A stretch of DNA of 64,000 bases from Paenibacillus sinopodophylli (GTDB lineage Bacteria; Bacillota; Bacilli; Paenibacillales; Paenibacillaceae): positions 1-64,000 of the forward strand of contig NZ_VDBO01000008.1 of NCBI RefSeq assembly GCF_005930355.1, written 5' to 3'. The first letter of the stretch is position 1; each line of letters opens with the position of its first letter. Under the pieces are notes generated by a model. It ran no database searches. It had not been told where the DNA came from and saw only the letters and a list, made by a program, of their open reading frames with translations. This document shows, piece by piece, positions 1 through 6,675 of this stretch. The position numbers were made by a program, and so were the translations under genes.

Positions 1-2
1 AC

Positions 3-425
3 GGCAGCGGAGCATCTAGCGGAAACAGAACTTCTATCGGAATTGAAATCTGCGAGAGCGGAGATTATGCAAAAGGATTAGATAATGCAGTTGATTTGGT
101 TGCCAGCATGCTTAAAGAACGCGGTTGGGGAGTTGATCGACTCCGCAGGCACTTTGATTGGAACGGAAAGATATGTCCTAGACTCATGTATAGCAATGGC
201 ACATGGGCGGGATGGACAGCCTTTAAGTCGCGGGTTGCCGCTAAGCTGCAGCCAGCACCTGAAATTAAGCCGGAGGTGAAACCAAAAATGAAAAAAGAAG
301 ATGCTGATAAAATAATTGAGTTTTTGAAGGCTGGATATGGAATTGTTGTAGATCCGGCATCTAGAAAAGAATACAACCGACTTGCAAATGAACTGCGAAT
401 TGTAAGTGGACAGCCTATGCAATAG
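3..425 (+). CDS. N-acetylmuramoyl-L-alanine amidase, C-terminal part (partial at window start)
   Basis: The reading frame enters from outside the window and gives 140 residues before the TAG at 423-425. Visible features are GIEI followed by a helix, then RRHFDWNGKICPRL; the H..W..K.CP signature is the second half of the Amidase_2 (T7-lysozyme-like, zinc) domain, where His ligates zinc and Lys is near the active site. Such enzymes cut the bond between muramic acid and L-alanine in peptidoglycan. A Lys/Pro/Glu-rich linker and a helical tail of about 45 residues (EEDADKIIEFL type) follow, resembling tails of phage or sporulation amidases. The N-terminal half is not visible, so signal peptide and cellular role cannot be judged. 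A strong terminator follows at once. Amidase family is confident; phage origin is only a possibility. Confidence 0.85.
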   Translation, partial: GSGASSGNRTSIGIEICESGDYAKGLDNAVDLVASMLKERGWGVDRLRRHFDWNGKICPRLMYSNGTWAGWTAFKSRVAAKLQPAPEIKPEVKPKMKKEDADKIIEFLKAGYGIVVDPASRKEYNRLANELRIVSGQPMQ

Positions 426-466
426 AAAATTACCCACCAGCCAAAGTGGTTGGTGGGTAATTTTCT
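425..466 (+). terminator. Rho-independent terminator after the amidase
   Basis: A long hairpin starts at the stop codon: left arm GAAAATTACCCACCAGCC, short AAAGT loop, right arm GGTTGGTGGGTAATTTTC with one mismatch. T-rich sequence follows. Confidence 0.85.
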
Positions 467-494
467 ATTTTCGCAAGCGCTTGGGAATTTGCTA

Positions 495-524
495 TTGCAC
501 ACGAACATATGTTTGTAATAAAAT
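495..524 (+). promoter_or_regulatory. Promoter with embedded LexA (SOS) box
   Basis: CGAACATATGTTTG at 502-515 fits the Bacillus LexA (DinR) box consensus CGAACRNRYGTTYG at every position. It lies between a TTGCAC -35 (495-500) and a TAAAAT -10 (519-524), 18-bp spacer, where bound LexA would block transcription. A weaker half-matching copy, AGAACAAACATTCG, sits at 526-539. The box fit is seen directly; SOS control of the two genes downstream is inferred. Confidence 0.72.
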
Positions 525-555
525 AAGAACAAACATTCGCATTGGAGTGAGGGGC

Positions 556-750
556 ATGATTGAAAAATTTATAGGACTGACAGTACAGATCATTTACAAC
601 GACCGCAACCGCAATGTATCCATTCGTACAATTCAAGTCAGGGCCGTACGTGACGGTCGAGTGAAGGCATACTGCCATACTGCCAATGCCCCTCGCATAT
701 TTAACATTGATAATATTATTGATGTGGAATTGGTAAAGCAGCATGCTTGA
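556..750 (+). CDS. Small WYL/YolD-like beta protein, probably SOS-induced
   Basis: A 64-residue protein; the ATG at 556 is chosen because GGAGTGAGGGG lies 5 nt upstream. It is mostly beta-strand-like and ends with a basic segment followed by AYCHTANAPRIFNIDNI, similar to the C-terminal strand-and-helix pattern of WYL domains and small YolD-type proteins. In Bacillus, YolD-like genes sit beside the SOS polymerase gene uvrX under LexA control, and here a consensus LexA box precedes the gene. No polymerase gene is present. The next gene overlaps by 8 nt, suggesting translational coupling. Ligand and function are unknown; the WYL-like call is moderate. Confidence 0.6.
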   Translation: MIEKFIGLTVQIIYNDRNRNVSIRTIQVRAVRDGRVKAYCHTANAPRIFNIDNIIDVELVKQHA

Positions 751-979
751 TGATGTAGCTAGAAAAATTTTAATTGTGATGTGGAATATAAATCGAGATG
801 AACTGTCAACTATTGATGTTGGTTACATCAGCCATCGGTCTCAACGGACGCCCCAGCAAGTAAAGGATGCAATAAATGAGTTGGTTAAAGAGGGCTTTGT
901 CTTATGGGATCGGCAGGCTAATATGTTTAAAGTGCTATACAGTCGAGAGAGTTTGAAACCTGCACCTTGGAGATATTGA
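743..979 (+). CDS. Small winged-helix-like hypothetical protein
   Basis: A 78-residue protein starting inside the end of the preceding gene, with no clear ribosome-binding site of its own, so translation is probably coupled. The sequence reads as a short DNA-binding-like wing: helix (LDDVARKILIVMW), a TIDVGYISHRSQRTPQQVKDAINELVKEG stretch resembling a helix-turn-helix with recognition helix, then a beta hairpin (FVLWDRQANMFKVL). The fold is inferred from pattern only. Being second in an apparently LexA-controlled unit, it could be a regulator or replication/repair accessory protein. No specific family is recognised. Confidence 0.55.
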   Translation: MLDDVARKILIVMWNINRDELSTIDVGYISHRSQRTPQQVKDAINELVKEGFVLWDRQANMFKVLYSRESLKPAPWRY

Positions 980-1008
980 GGCTGATGATATGGTTTAATT
1001 AACTCTAT

Positions 1009-1083
1009 TTTGTTTACAAATTAACAAAGAATTCTTAAACGCTAAACTGAGTTGTTGACACGGTATGGTATGATGAAACATAT
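1009..1083 (+). promoter_or_regulatory. Putative promoter and operator of the toxin-antitoxin unit
   Basis: A perfect -35 (TTGACA, 1055-1060) is followed 17 bp later only by a weak -10 (ACATAT, 1078-1083). Upstream, TTTGTT (1009-1014) and AACAAA (1023-1028) form an inverted repeat with an 8-bp centre that could bind the antitoxin for autoregulation. The promoter is moderately supported, the operator speculative. Confidence 0.4.
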
Positions 1084-1113
1084 GTACATCTTGTTAAAAT
1101 AAAGGATGGCCTT

Positions 1114-1779
1114 ATGGAAAACGAAATTATTTATGATGTCATAAGAAATATACGTGAGTTTCATTCAATGATCTCTAATGACTTTGTGCTGAAGTCTCAA
1201 ATTCCAAACTTGAGTTCTAAGTACATTAGAGATTTCGTTAATACCGAATCCAATACAGTAGATGCAGAGTTTATGAGTCTGATTATTAGTTATCAAGAAC
1301 TAGTTACCAGAGCTTTGATTACAAGCGATTTCGAGTTTAACTACAGTGATTTAGACTTTCGATCACGCGTAAAACAACGGGATTCGATTGTAAATAAAAT
1401 GTTGTATTATGTTCTGAACACTAACCAACAAGGCAAAGTGTCTGTAAACAAATGTTTGAATGATTTGTTGGGATTCAGGATACAACTCAATTGTTTTGAC
1501 CATAATAATAATGGTGTTGATCTGATGTGTGGGCAGCTACATTTAGATTCAAACTACAAAATATTATGTAAAAACTCTTGTAAGGATTCTTACAATGGCA
1601 CTCATGTATATATTTATGGTAGCAATTTTACTTTTCCGTGGGAGTTGCAAATATGGGATAGTAATGATTCTAATGAGAACGAACGGTCTCATAGCGAACA
1701 TAAAGCTAAACGCGCTTACATATCATGGCCACAGATTCATGCTGAATCAATGCCGAGCAACAATATTAAAGGGGGCTAG
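1114..1779 (+). CDS. RelA/SpoT-fold toxin (toxSAS), small alarmone-synthetase-like
   Basis: 221 residues. The synthetase landmarks appear in order: basic RVKQRDSIVNKM (about residues 88-99); NDLLGFRIQL, whose Asp is the usual metal ligand; the G-loop YNGTHVYI with Tyr160 and His164; and FPWELQIW with Glu177, the usual catalytic Glu, followed by a His/Lys-rich helix. There is no hydrolase (HD) domain and no TGS/ACT domain, so it is a single-domain enzyme. Stand-alone toxSAS enzymes block growth either by making ppGpp/ppApp or by pyrophosphorylating the CCA end of tRNA; which one cannot be read here, though the short single-domain form with YxGxHxY and FPWELQIW fits the tRNA-targeting groups. 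A Panacea-domain gene follows 4 nt after the stop, the usual place for its antitoxin. It is AT-rich relative to the later genes. Confidence 0.82.
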   Translation: MENEIIYDVIRNIREFHSMISNDFVLKSQIPNLSSKYIRDFVNTESNTVDAEFMSLIISYQELVTRALITSDFEFNYSDLDFRSRVKQRDSIVNKMLYYVLNTNQQGKVSVNKCLNDLLGFRIQLNCFDHNNNGVDLMCGQLHLDSNYKILCKNSCKDSYNGTHVYIYGSNFTFPWELQIWDSNDSNENERSHSEHKAKRAYISWPQIHAESMPSNNIKGG

Positions 1780-1783
1780 TGAA

Positions 1784-2530
1784 ATGTTTTTCCATTTCAT
1801 TGTGATATCAAATAATTATCTTCTTGGTCACAGAATAGGATGGCATTTTTCCTCTCCGCATAAACTTGATCCAATTTACTTAAACTCTTTTATGAATAAA
1901 ATTGAAAGTAGTTGCGGGGATGTGCAATTCGGAATCCATAAATTAATAACGGATTCAGATCAATGGGAATCGGTCGTTAAAAAAGACTCTTTTTTCAAAG
2001 ATGTGGTGATTATTACAGATCCGGACGAATTTATAAACCATTTGAATAGGGATAGAGAGTTGTCAGCTCTAGACGTAGCGAAGTTTATTTTAAGTATGGG
2101 TGAAATGTCGCACCTCAAGTTACAAAAGATTATATACTACGCTTTCGCGGAGTATTTATTGAAATACAAGAAACGGATGTTTCCCGAAAAAATCGTTGCC
2201 TTTAAATACGGGCCAGTCGTTGAAGAAATATTTTACAATTACCGGCAATACGGATCTTCTGAAATTAGGGACTTGGAACGAGAAATATTCTATATCCCAG
2301 GCGGTTTGTCAGGCACTCCTTCGATGTTAAAAGTGTTGTCCAGCGAAAACGGAACAAAAGTTGTTGATAGTATCTTGGAAGTGTTGTTGAATTTCGAAGA
2401 TCACTCGGCCGTCGACCTTGTTAACAAAACCCATGAAAAGGGTGGGTCTTGGGATGCCGTATATATTCCGGGAGCGAACTGCGAAATTACCGAAGAAGCG
2501 ATCCTTAAATACCATCACATAGTTCAATGA
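1784..2530 (+). CDS. panA: Panacea-domain (DUF4065/SocA-like) antitoxin partner of toxSAS
   Basis: 248 residues from the ATG at 1784, chosen over longer in-frame starts because AAAGGGGG lies 7 nt upstream and the toxin stops at 1779. Residues 1-95 form an N-terminal region of unknown family (MFFHFIVISNNYLLGHRIGW start). Residues from about 100 form the Panacea domain: LDVAKFILS, then SHLKLQKIIYYAFAEYL, then KIVAFKYGPVVEEIF and a helical C-terminus with DLVNKTHEKGGSWDAVY. Panacea proteins neutralise many unrelated toxins, toxSAS among them, by direct binding; the varying N-terminus fits different toxins. The tight two-gene order (toxin first, antitoxin second) and a shared terminator support a functional pair. 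Confidence 0.83.
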   Translation: MFFHFIVISNNYLLGHRIGWHFSSPHKLDPIYLNSFMNKIESSCGDVQFGIHKLITDSDQWESVVKKDSFFKDVVIITDPDEFINHLNRDRELSALDVAKFILSMGEMSHLKLQKIIYYAFAEYLLKYKKRMFPEKIVAFKYGPVVEEIFYNYRQYGSSEIRDLEREIFYIPGGLSGTPSMLKVLSSENGTKVVDSILEVLLNFEDHSAVDLVNKTHEKGGSWDAVYIPGANCEITEEAILKYHHIVQ

Positions 2531-2563
2531 GAAAAGGAACTCGTGAGAGTTCCTTTTCTACTT
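2531..2563 (+). terminator. Terminator of the toxSAS-Panacea operon
   Basis: A perfect 12-bp hairpin with arms GAAAAGGAACTC and GAGTTCCTTTTC and a GTGA loop begins directly after the antitoxin stop codon; the TTTTC arm supplies the T-rich side. Confidence 0.85.
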
Positions 2564-2833
2564 ACTCGACTTAAACGTGCAAGTTAGCGGGTGATATTTT
2601 CTTCACACCTCTGTTCAAGAAGTTCTTGAAAACGAGAAAAATAACGGAGTAAGTTTATCGATTAAATAACAAAAAAATAACGAAAACTCTGGCAGAACCT
2701 GAAAGAGTTCGGCAAGTTTTCGAATGAACAACTTTGATTTAGTTGATTTAAAACGCAAATCGTCAATGGTTGAAATAGTCTGAAAAGGGCTGATAGATGG
2801 GCGGCATGATGTAAGTTTTGACCACATGATTAA

Positions 2834-2883
2834 AAAATAGGCTACTCACGAGTTCGATTTGAACTTTGTGAGTAGCCTATTTT
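2834..2883 (-). terminator. Strong terminator hairpin beside a minus-strand gene remnant
   Basis: A perfect 16-bp stem with arms AAAATAGGCTACTCAC and GTGAGTAGCCTATTTT. The loop contains a second small GTTC/GAAC pair. T tracts at both ends would let it work in either direction. It starts 2 nt past the stop codon of the minus-strand remnant at 2885-2968. Confidence 0.75.
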
Positions 2884-2884
2884 A

Positions 2885-2968
2885 TTAAGCGATGTGTAGT
2901 TCATCAAGCATTTGGTTAAGCTTCATGTGATTGCACCATAGACCATTAGCGCCCGACCATACCTTTGT
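2885..2968 (-). pseudogene. C-terminal remnant of an unidentified minus-strand gene
   Basis: On the minus strand a frame reads TTKVWSGANGLWCNHMKL and continues to DELHIA and a TAA at 2885-2887, followed directly by a strong terminator. Composition looks protein-like, but an in-frame stop lies a few codons upstream (TGA just before PCTTKVW) and no start or ribosome-binding site is found. It is therefore best read as the surviving end of a deleted gene. I do not recognise the family. Confidence 0.4.
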
Positions 2969-3157
2969 CGTGCACGGTCATGTTTCTGTAGGCGTGTAAA
3001 TGACTAGTTAGAATCCGCTAAAGCTGCAAGGGGAGTGGGAGTTCTACTGGCAAGAGTTGCTGTCGCCTGAGGTCTTTTCATATAAGTCACCCTGAAAGGG
3101 GAAAGTATTCCAAAACGAAATGTAATGAAAACTTTAATTTTGTGCACAAAGCAAAAT

Positions 3158-3208
3158 CTTAAAGATTCCTTTACATTTCATAAATAGTCCGACCTTCCAT
3201 GCTAAGAT
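3158..3208 (+). promoter_or_regulatory. Activator-type promoter A (response-regulator box and -10)
   Basis: CTTAAAGATTCCTTTA begins at 3158 and the -10 TAAGAT at 3203, a 45-bp offset. No -35 consensus lies 17 bp before the -10. The same box and offset recur at 4062/4107 and 6479/6524. The box reads as two 11-bp-spaced half sites (CTTAAAG and CTTTACA), the arrangement bound by OmpR/PhoB-family regulators. Transcription would start near 3215. Confidence 0.68.
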
Positions 3209-3279
3209 AAGTGTTAAATTCCAACATTCTGTCGATTGAGAAGAAGGAAGGTGACAGTAGGACGGACACACACAAAATT

Positions 3280-3954
3280 ATGATCGTCGATGATAATCTC
3301 CATATATGCGAGATTGTTCAGGCATATTGTGAGCGGGAGGGCTTCATATCCGCGTGCAGTCATAATGGGGAAGATGCTATGAAGCTGTTTGCATCGTTCG
3401 AGCCGGATTTGATTGTACTGGATTTGATGCTGGCTAATGACAACGGCATAGATTGGTGCAAGGACGCACGCAGCTATACAAATGCGCCGATCGTATTTCT
3501 AAGCAGTCATGAAGAGGACGAGATCGAAATCAGTGCATTAACCTATGGCGGCGATGATTATATAACCAAACCGTTCAGTCCGGGAGTACTCATGGCCAAG
3601 ATCAAGGCTCATCTTCGCCGAGTATCGACGGGCAGAAGGGAACAACTGCTAGAGTTGCCGAGTTTGACGCTGGATTACTATGCGCAGACCGTAAGCATGG
3701 GGAGTAAATCGGTCTATTTATCGAAGAAAGAGTTCAGCCTGCTATCCTACATGGCACAAAACATCAATCGTGCCGTCACTGTTGATGCGTTATTCCAGCT
3801 CATCTGGGGAATGAAGAGTTTAGAGGATACGAGAACAGTGGCGGTACATATTAGTAATTTACGTAAAAAAATCGAGGCGGACCCCGCTAATCCTGAGACA
3901 ATTATTACAGCTCGAGGGACTGGCTATATGCTGGTTGATCGTGGTATGACCTAG
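3280..3954 (+). CDS. OmpR/PhoB-family response regulator, orphan
   Basis: 224 residues from ATG 3280. Receiver domain: acidic pair in IMIVDDN, phospho-acceptor Asp48 in IVLDLML, and conserved Lys in YITKPF. Winged-helix effector domain: LSKKEFSLLSYMAQN through AVHISNLRKKIE to the ARGTGYML wing. No histidine kinase lies nearby, so its signal is unknown. The frame is open up to GTG 3211, but the conserved -10 at 3203-3208 would start transcription near 3215, which excludes that start; ATG 3280 is preferred although its ribosome-binding site is weak. The gene carries the same upstream box as the protease gene and the large surface-protein operon, so autoregulation and control of those genes are likely but inferred. 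Confidence 0.88.
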   Translation: MIVDDNLHICEIVQAYCEREGFISACSHNGEDAMKLFASFEPDLIVLDLMLANDNGIDWCKDARSYTNAPIVFLSSHEEDEIEISALTYGGDDYITKPFSPGVLMAKIKAHLRRVSTGRREQLLELPSLTLDYYAQTVSMGSKSVYLSKKEFSLLSYMAQNINRAVTVDALFQLIWGMKSLEDTRTVAVHISNLRKKIEADPANPETIITARGTGYMLVDRGMT

Positions 3955-3995
3955 ATTAACAAGAACGTGAATTGATGAGGATTTCTGATATTTTT

Positions 3996-4028
3996 AAGAG
4001 TCTGATCTTCTGGAGATCAGGCTCTTTT
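3996..4028 (+). terminator. Terminator after the response regulator
   Basis: A 13-bp hairpin with arms AAGAGTCTGATCT and AGATCAGGCTCTT (one G-T pair) and a TCTGG loop, then TTTTCG. Confidence 0.8.
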
Positions 4029-4061
4029 CGCTGGTTGCCAGAAGTGAGTTGCAAGTGCAAA

Positions 4062-4112
4062 CTTAAAGCTTTCTTTAACTTTCACACAGGGGCTAATCCG
4101 CCATGATAGAGT
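4062..4112 (+). promoter_or_regulatory. Activator-type promoter B, upstream of the protease gene
   Basis: CTTAAAGCTTTCTTTA begins at 4062 and the -10 TAGAGT at 4107, again 45 bp apart and without a -35 consensus. The following CCATGATAGAG resembles CCATGCTAAGA at promoter A. The next gene on this strand is the clostripain-like protease, which would have a leader of about 500 nt. Confidence 0.65.
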
Positions 4113-4118
4113 AGTAGT

Positions 4119-4620
4119 TTGATAGATAAATCAGCTAATGGATGAGCAAATGTAATGAGTACTACAGCTGCTTTAGAATGGGAACCACTCGAGGCAGTTC
4201 AAAGTTATGGGTTGAAAATAACAAACTTTGATGATGTAATATAGCCTTTCGGAATTAGAGATGGGCTGGAGGGGAAATGCGGGAGTAAAAGAGCTTTGGT
4301 ACTGGAAAACATGGATGATGAAAACCAGTTTTCAAAAATAGGCAGACCTCACCAATTCCATTGAAACAATTTTTTGAAAAGCTTAAGCGATTGTAGGGCT
4401 AAGGATACCTTTTAACTTGTCCCATTCGTCTTTCTGGCATAAATACCAGGCGTCCATACTTGGAGTTGGAACAAGCGCAAGACGGAGAGCAGCGCCACTT
4501 GCTACGGTAGTTGAGATCAATAAAGGGCTCAATGTTCTGGTGAGCCAAAAGCATGTAAATGGCTTCTTTTGTATTTTTACGTTTAAGAATGAAATTTTCA
4601 AATGGAGAGGCCGGAATTTG
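4119..4620. other. Long untranslated leader with gene debris
   Basis: About 500 nt between the predicted start site of promoter B and the protease ATG. A minus-strand frame at 4383-4601 has protein-like composition (MDAWYLCQKDEWDKLKGIL near its end) but no ribosome-binding site or recognisable family. Short plus-strand stretches such as MSTTAALEWEPLEAVQSYG near 4154 also look like fragments. No intact gene or obvious riboswitch is seen. Confidence 0.4.
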
Positions 4621-6261
4621 ATGAAAAAAATCCGAAGTTTAATCCTATTTTTAATCTTTCTTCTTGCAACAACTCCAACAGCAGCGGCACAAAGCTCAAG
4701 CTATGCAGAAGCGCTTAACCACTTGGGATTGTTCAGTGGGACGGGGAATGGATATGAACTTTCGAGGGTGCCTACCCGAGCAGAATCTCTTGTGATGATG
4801 CTGCGTCTGTGGGGGAAGGAAGAAGAGATTCTGAAAAGCACCTACAAAAATCCATTTAATGATACGAGCTGGGAAAGTCGCTACGTGTCGTATGCCTATA
4901 CAAAGGGTGTAGTTAACGGAATTAATGAATATAGTTTTGGCGGTAACCGACCAACCTCTCTGAACCAATACTGTTCAATGGTTTTAAGGGTTTTGGGATA
5001 TTCAGAAACAAAGGGCGACTTTACCTATGAAACCGCGGTTTCTTTCGCCTCCATGGTTTTAGGAATGGACCTTACAAAAGAAGTCGAATTCAATCGGGGA
5101 ACTCTTGCAAAAATAAGCAGTTATGTTTTAAACACAAGACCCAAAAACCAAATTGCAACACTAGGTCAAACCCTCAGTGAAACAGATGTTTTCACAACGC
5201 AAAGTTTAAACGAGGCAAGGTCACTTTGGGAGCAGGATAAAAATCTTGATTCATCGACGATTTTAATATATGCAGTTGGTTCAGACCTTGAATCACAGCA
5301 AGGTCGGCTAACAGATGACTTGGAAGAAATTTTTCGTGGTCAGCCAAACCAAAATACGAAAATCCTAATTCAAACAGGTGGAACGCTCAAATATCACAAC
5401 AAATATATGGCTAATGGAGCATCAGAACGCTTTGAAGTTGTCAATGGACAACTTAAAAAGCACGAAAGCCATATCAAAACCGCCGCATCAGACCCTAAAA
5501 CACTAAGGGATTTTCTTGTTTGGGGCAAAACGGTTGCACCAAGTGAGCGTAATATACTGATTTTATGGGACCATGGGTATGGTACAATGGGTGGATTTGG
5601 TGCAGACGAGCTAAACGAACGAAAAACGATGAAAGTTTCGGAGCTTTCGAAGGCAATCGATTCATCAGATATGTATTTCGACTTAATCGTCTTTGATGCA
5701 TGTCTTATGGGCACAGTTGAAACGGCCTATGCTCTTAGAAACCATGGCAAATATCTCATAGCTTCTGAAGATTCAACCCCCGCAGCAGGGTTGTTTTATA
5801 CCACGTGGATAGGTGCGATGGAGCGAAACCCACAGATTAGCACTGAAAGAGTGGGGCGTTTAATTTTAGATTCCTTTACTCTTCATTCGGGGATTGAAGC
5901 TACTATGCCAACAACAATGTCAATGATGAAGCTTTCTCAGGCTGAATCATTGGTTAAGGCAATCGAAAACGCAAAATTTGATTTTTCACTAACAGACCTT
6001 GCGAAGAAATCAGAGCTATTAGGCAAAAACGATGGGATATTCGATCAATATGATCTTGTAAATATCATGGGCAAATCATCAGAAATTACTGCTGCAGCCC
6101 AAGCACTTGCATTCGAAGTAAGAAATTCAGCAGGCTATAAAAATCGCAACGGGGTGGCTTTATATGTCCCTAATAGAAAAATCGCATACACACATGAAAT
6201 GAAAGAAGAGCTAAAAGCCATTGGTCTTAGCTCAAAGTATATAGCAACTATTTTCAACTAA
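4621..6261 (+). CDS. Exported SLH-domain clostripain-family (C11) cysteine protease
   Basis: 546 residues from ATG 4621, chosen for the GGAGAGG 11 nt upstream and the signal peptide that follows (MKKIRSLILFLIFLLATTP, cut after AAA). Residues about 28-200 are degenerate SLH repeats (EALNHLGLFSGTG, VSYAYTKGVVNGINE), expected to bind cell-wall polymer. Residues about 213-546 are the peptidase C11 domain with catalytic His318 in LILWDHGYG and Cys361 in FDACLMGTVE. Clostripain relatives cleave after Arg or Lys, often after self-processing. The combination suggests a wall-held protease that trims surface proteins. It shares an operator with the regulator upstream and the large surface operon downstream, so those proteins are candidate substrates (inference). 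Confidence 0.85.
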   Translation: MKKIRSLILFLIFLLATTPTAAAQSSSYAEALNHLGLFSGTGNGYELSRVPTRAESLVMMLRLWGKEEEILKSTYKNPFNDTSWESRYVSYAYTKGVVNGINEYSFGGNRPTSLNQYCSMVLRVLGYSETKGDFTYETAVSFASMVLGMDLTKEVEFNRGTLAKISSYVLNTRPKNQIATLGQTLSETDVFTTQSLNEARSLWEQDKNLDSSTILIYAVGSDLESQQGRLTDDLEEIFRGQPNQNTKILIQTGGTLKYHNKYMANGASERFEVVNGQLKKHESHIKTAASDPKTLRDFLVWGKTVAPSERNILILWDHGYGTMGGFGADELNERKTMKVSELSKAIDSSDMYFDLIVFDACLMGTVETAYALRNHGKYLIASEDSTPAAGLFYTTWIGAMERNPQISTERVGRLILDSFTLHSGIEATMPTTMSMMKLSQAESLVKAIENAKFDFSLTDLAKKSELLGKNDGIFDQYDLVNIMGKSSEITAAAQALAFEVRNSAGYKNRNGVALYVPNRKIAYTHEMKEELKAIGLSSKYIATIFN

Positions 6262-6338
6262 AATTAGCTGTAAAGGCTGATCGTTGTCCTGAATGTCATC
6301 CTTGGAGTAGTCAGCAAAGACCTTGATGGTTTCTGCTT

Positions 6339-6386
6339 AGAGGCTTCGCATGAGTTTACCAAACTTTTGCGAGCCTCTTTTTTTCG
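6339..6386 (+). terminator. Terminator after the protease gene
   Basis: Imperfect hairpin (GAGGCTTCGCA with TGCGAGCCTC, one bulged base) followed by a run of seven or more T. Confidence 0.75.
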
Positions 6387-6478
6387 TGTCTTGTTCACAT
6401 GAAGGTAAAACTGTTTCGTCGTGTCGTCCTCCTTCTCCGGAACTGTTGTTGGCTTCCTAGTTTAGTCTATCTACGAAA

Positions 6479-6529
6479 CTTAAAGTTTTCTTTATAAAGC
6501 AGCAGCGTTTCTATCAACGATGGTATTAT
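6479..6529 (+). promoter_or_regulatory. Activator-type promoter C of the large surface-protein operon
   Basis: CTTAAAGTTTTCTTTA begins at 6479 and the -10 TATTAT at 6524, 45 bp apart, without a -35 consensus. Same design as promoters A and B. The leader to the first ATG (6676) is about 140 nt and contains a GC-rich patch near 6600-6614 but no recognisable riboswitch. Apart from this promoter and the terminator at 6339-6386, nothing was seen in 6262-6675. Confidence 0.68.
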
Positions 6530-6675
6530 AGAATAAAAATATTGTCGAAATTTGGTTATCGCGATTCATAACTGCTAATGAATTTACTGCCAATACAGCC
6601 GGCGGCAGCGGCCGAATCAAGTGGATGCGACTTAAAAAGAACGATTACAAGTACGATTATACGAGGAGGTATTTT

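Larger units (their letters stand above)
2564..3157. other. Gene-poor spot with gene debris
   Basis: No convincing intact gene in about 590 bp. It contains short open stretches without ribosome-binding sites, a minus-strand gene tail (2885-2968) with its own hairpin terminator (2834-2883), and otherwise unassignable sequence. This looks like an insertion/deletion scar between the toxin-antitoxin unit and the response regulator. Confidence 0.5.

Noticed and set aside
65-532. Minus-strand open frame opposite the amidase end
   Set aside because: It lies opposite a clear Amidase_2 frame and through a terminator, and lacks a ribosome-binding site and family features.
2615-2827. Minus-strand 70-residue open frame
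   Set aside because: No ribosome-binding site, low-complexity Phe/Ser-rich sequence, no family resemblance; kept only as part of the gene-poor spot.
3211-3279. N-terminal extension of the response regulator from GTG 3211
   Set aside because: The conserved -10 at 3203-3208 would place the transcript start downstream of this codon, and the extra residues precede the normal receiver start.
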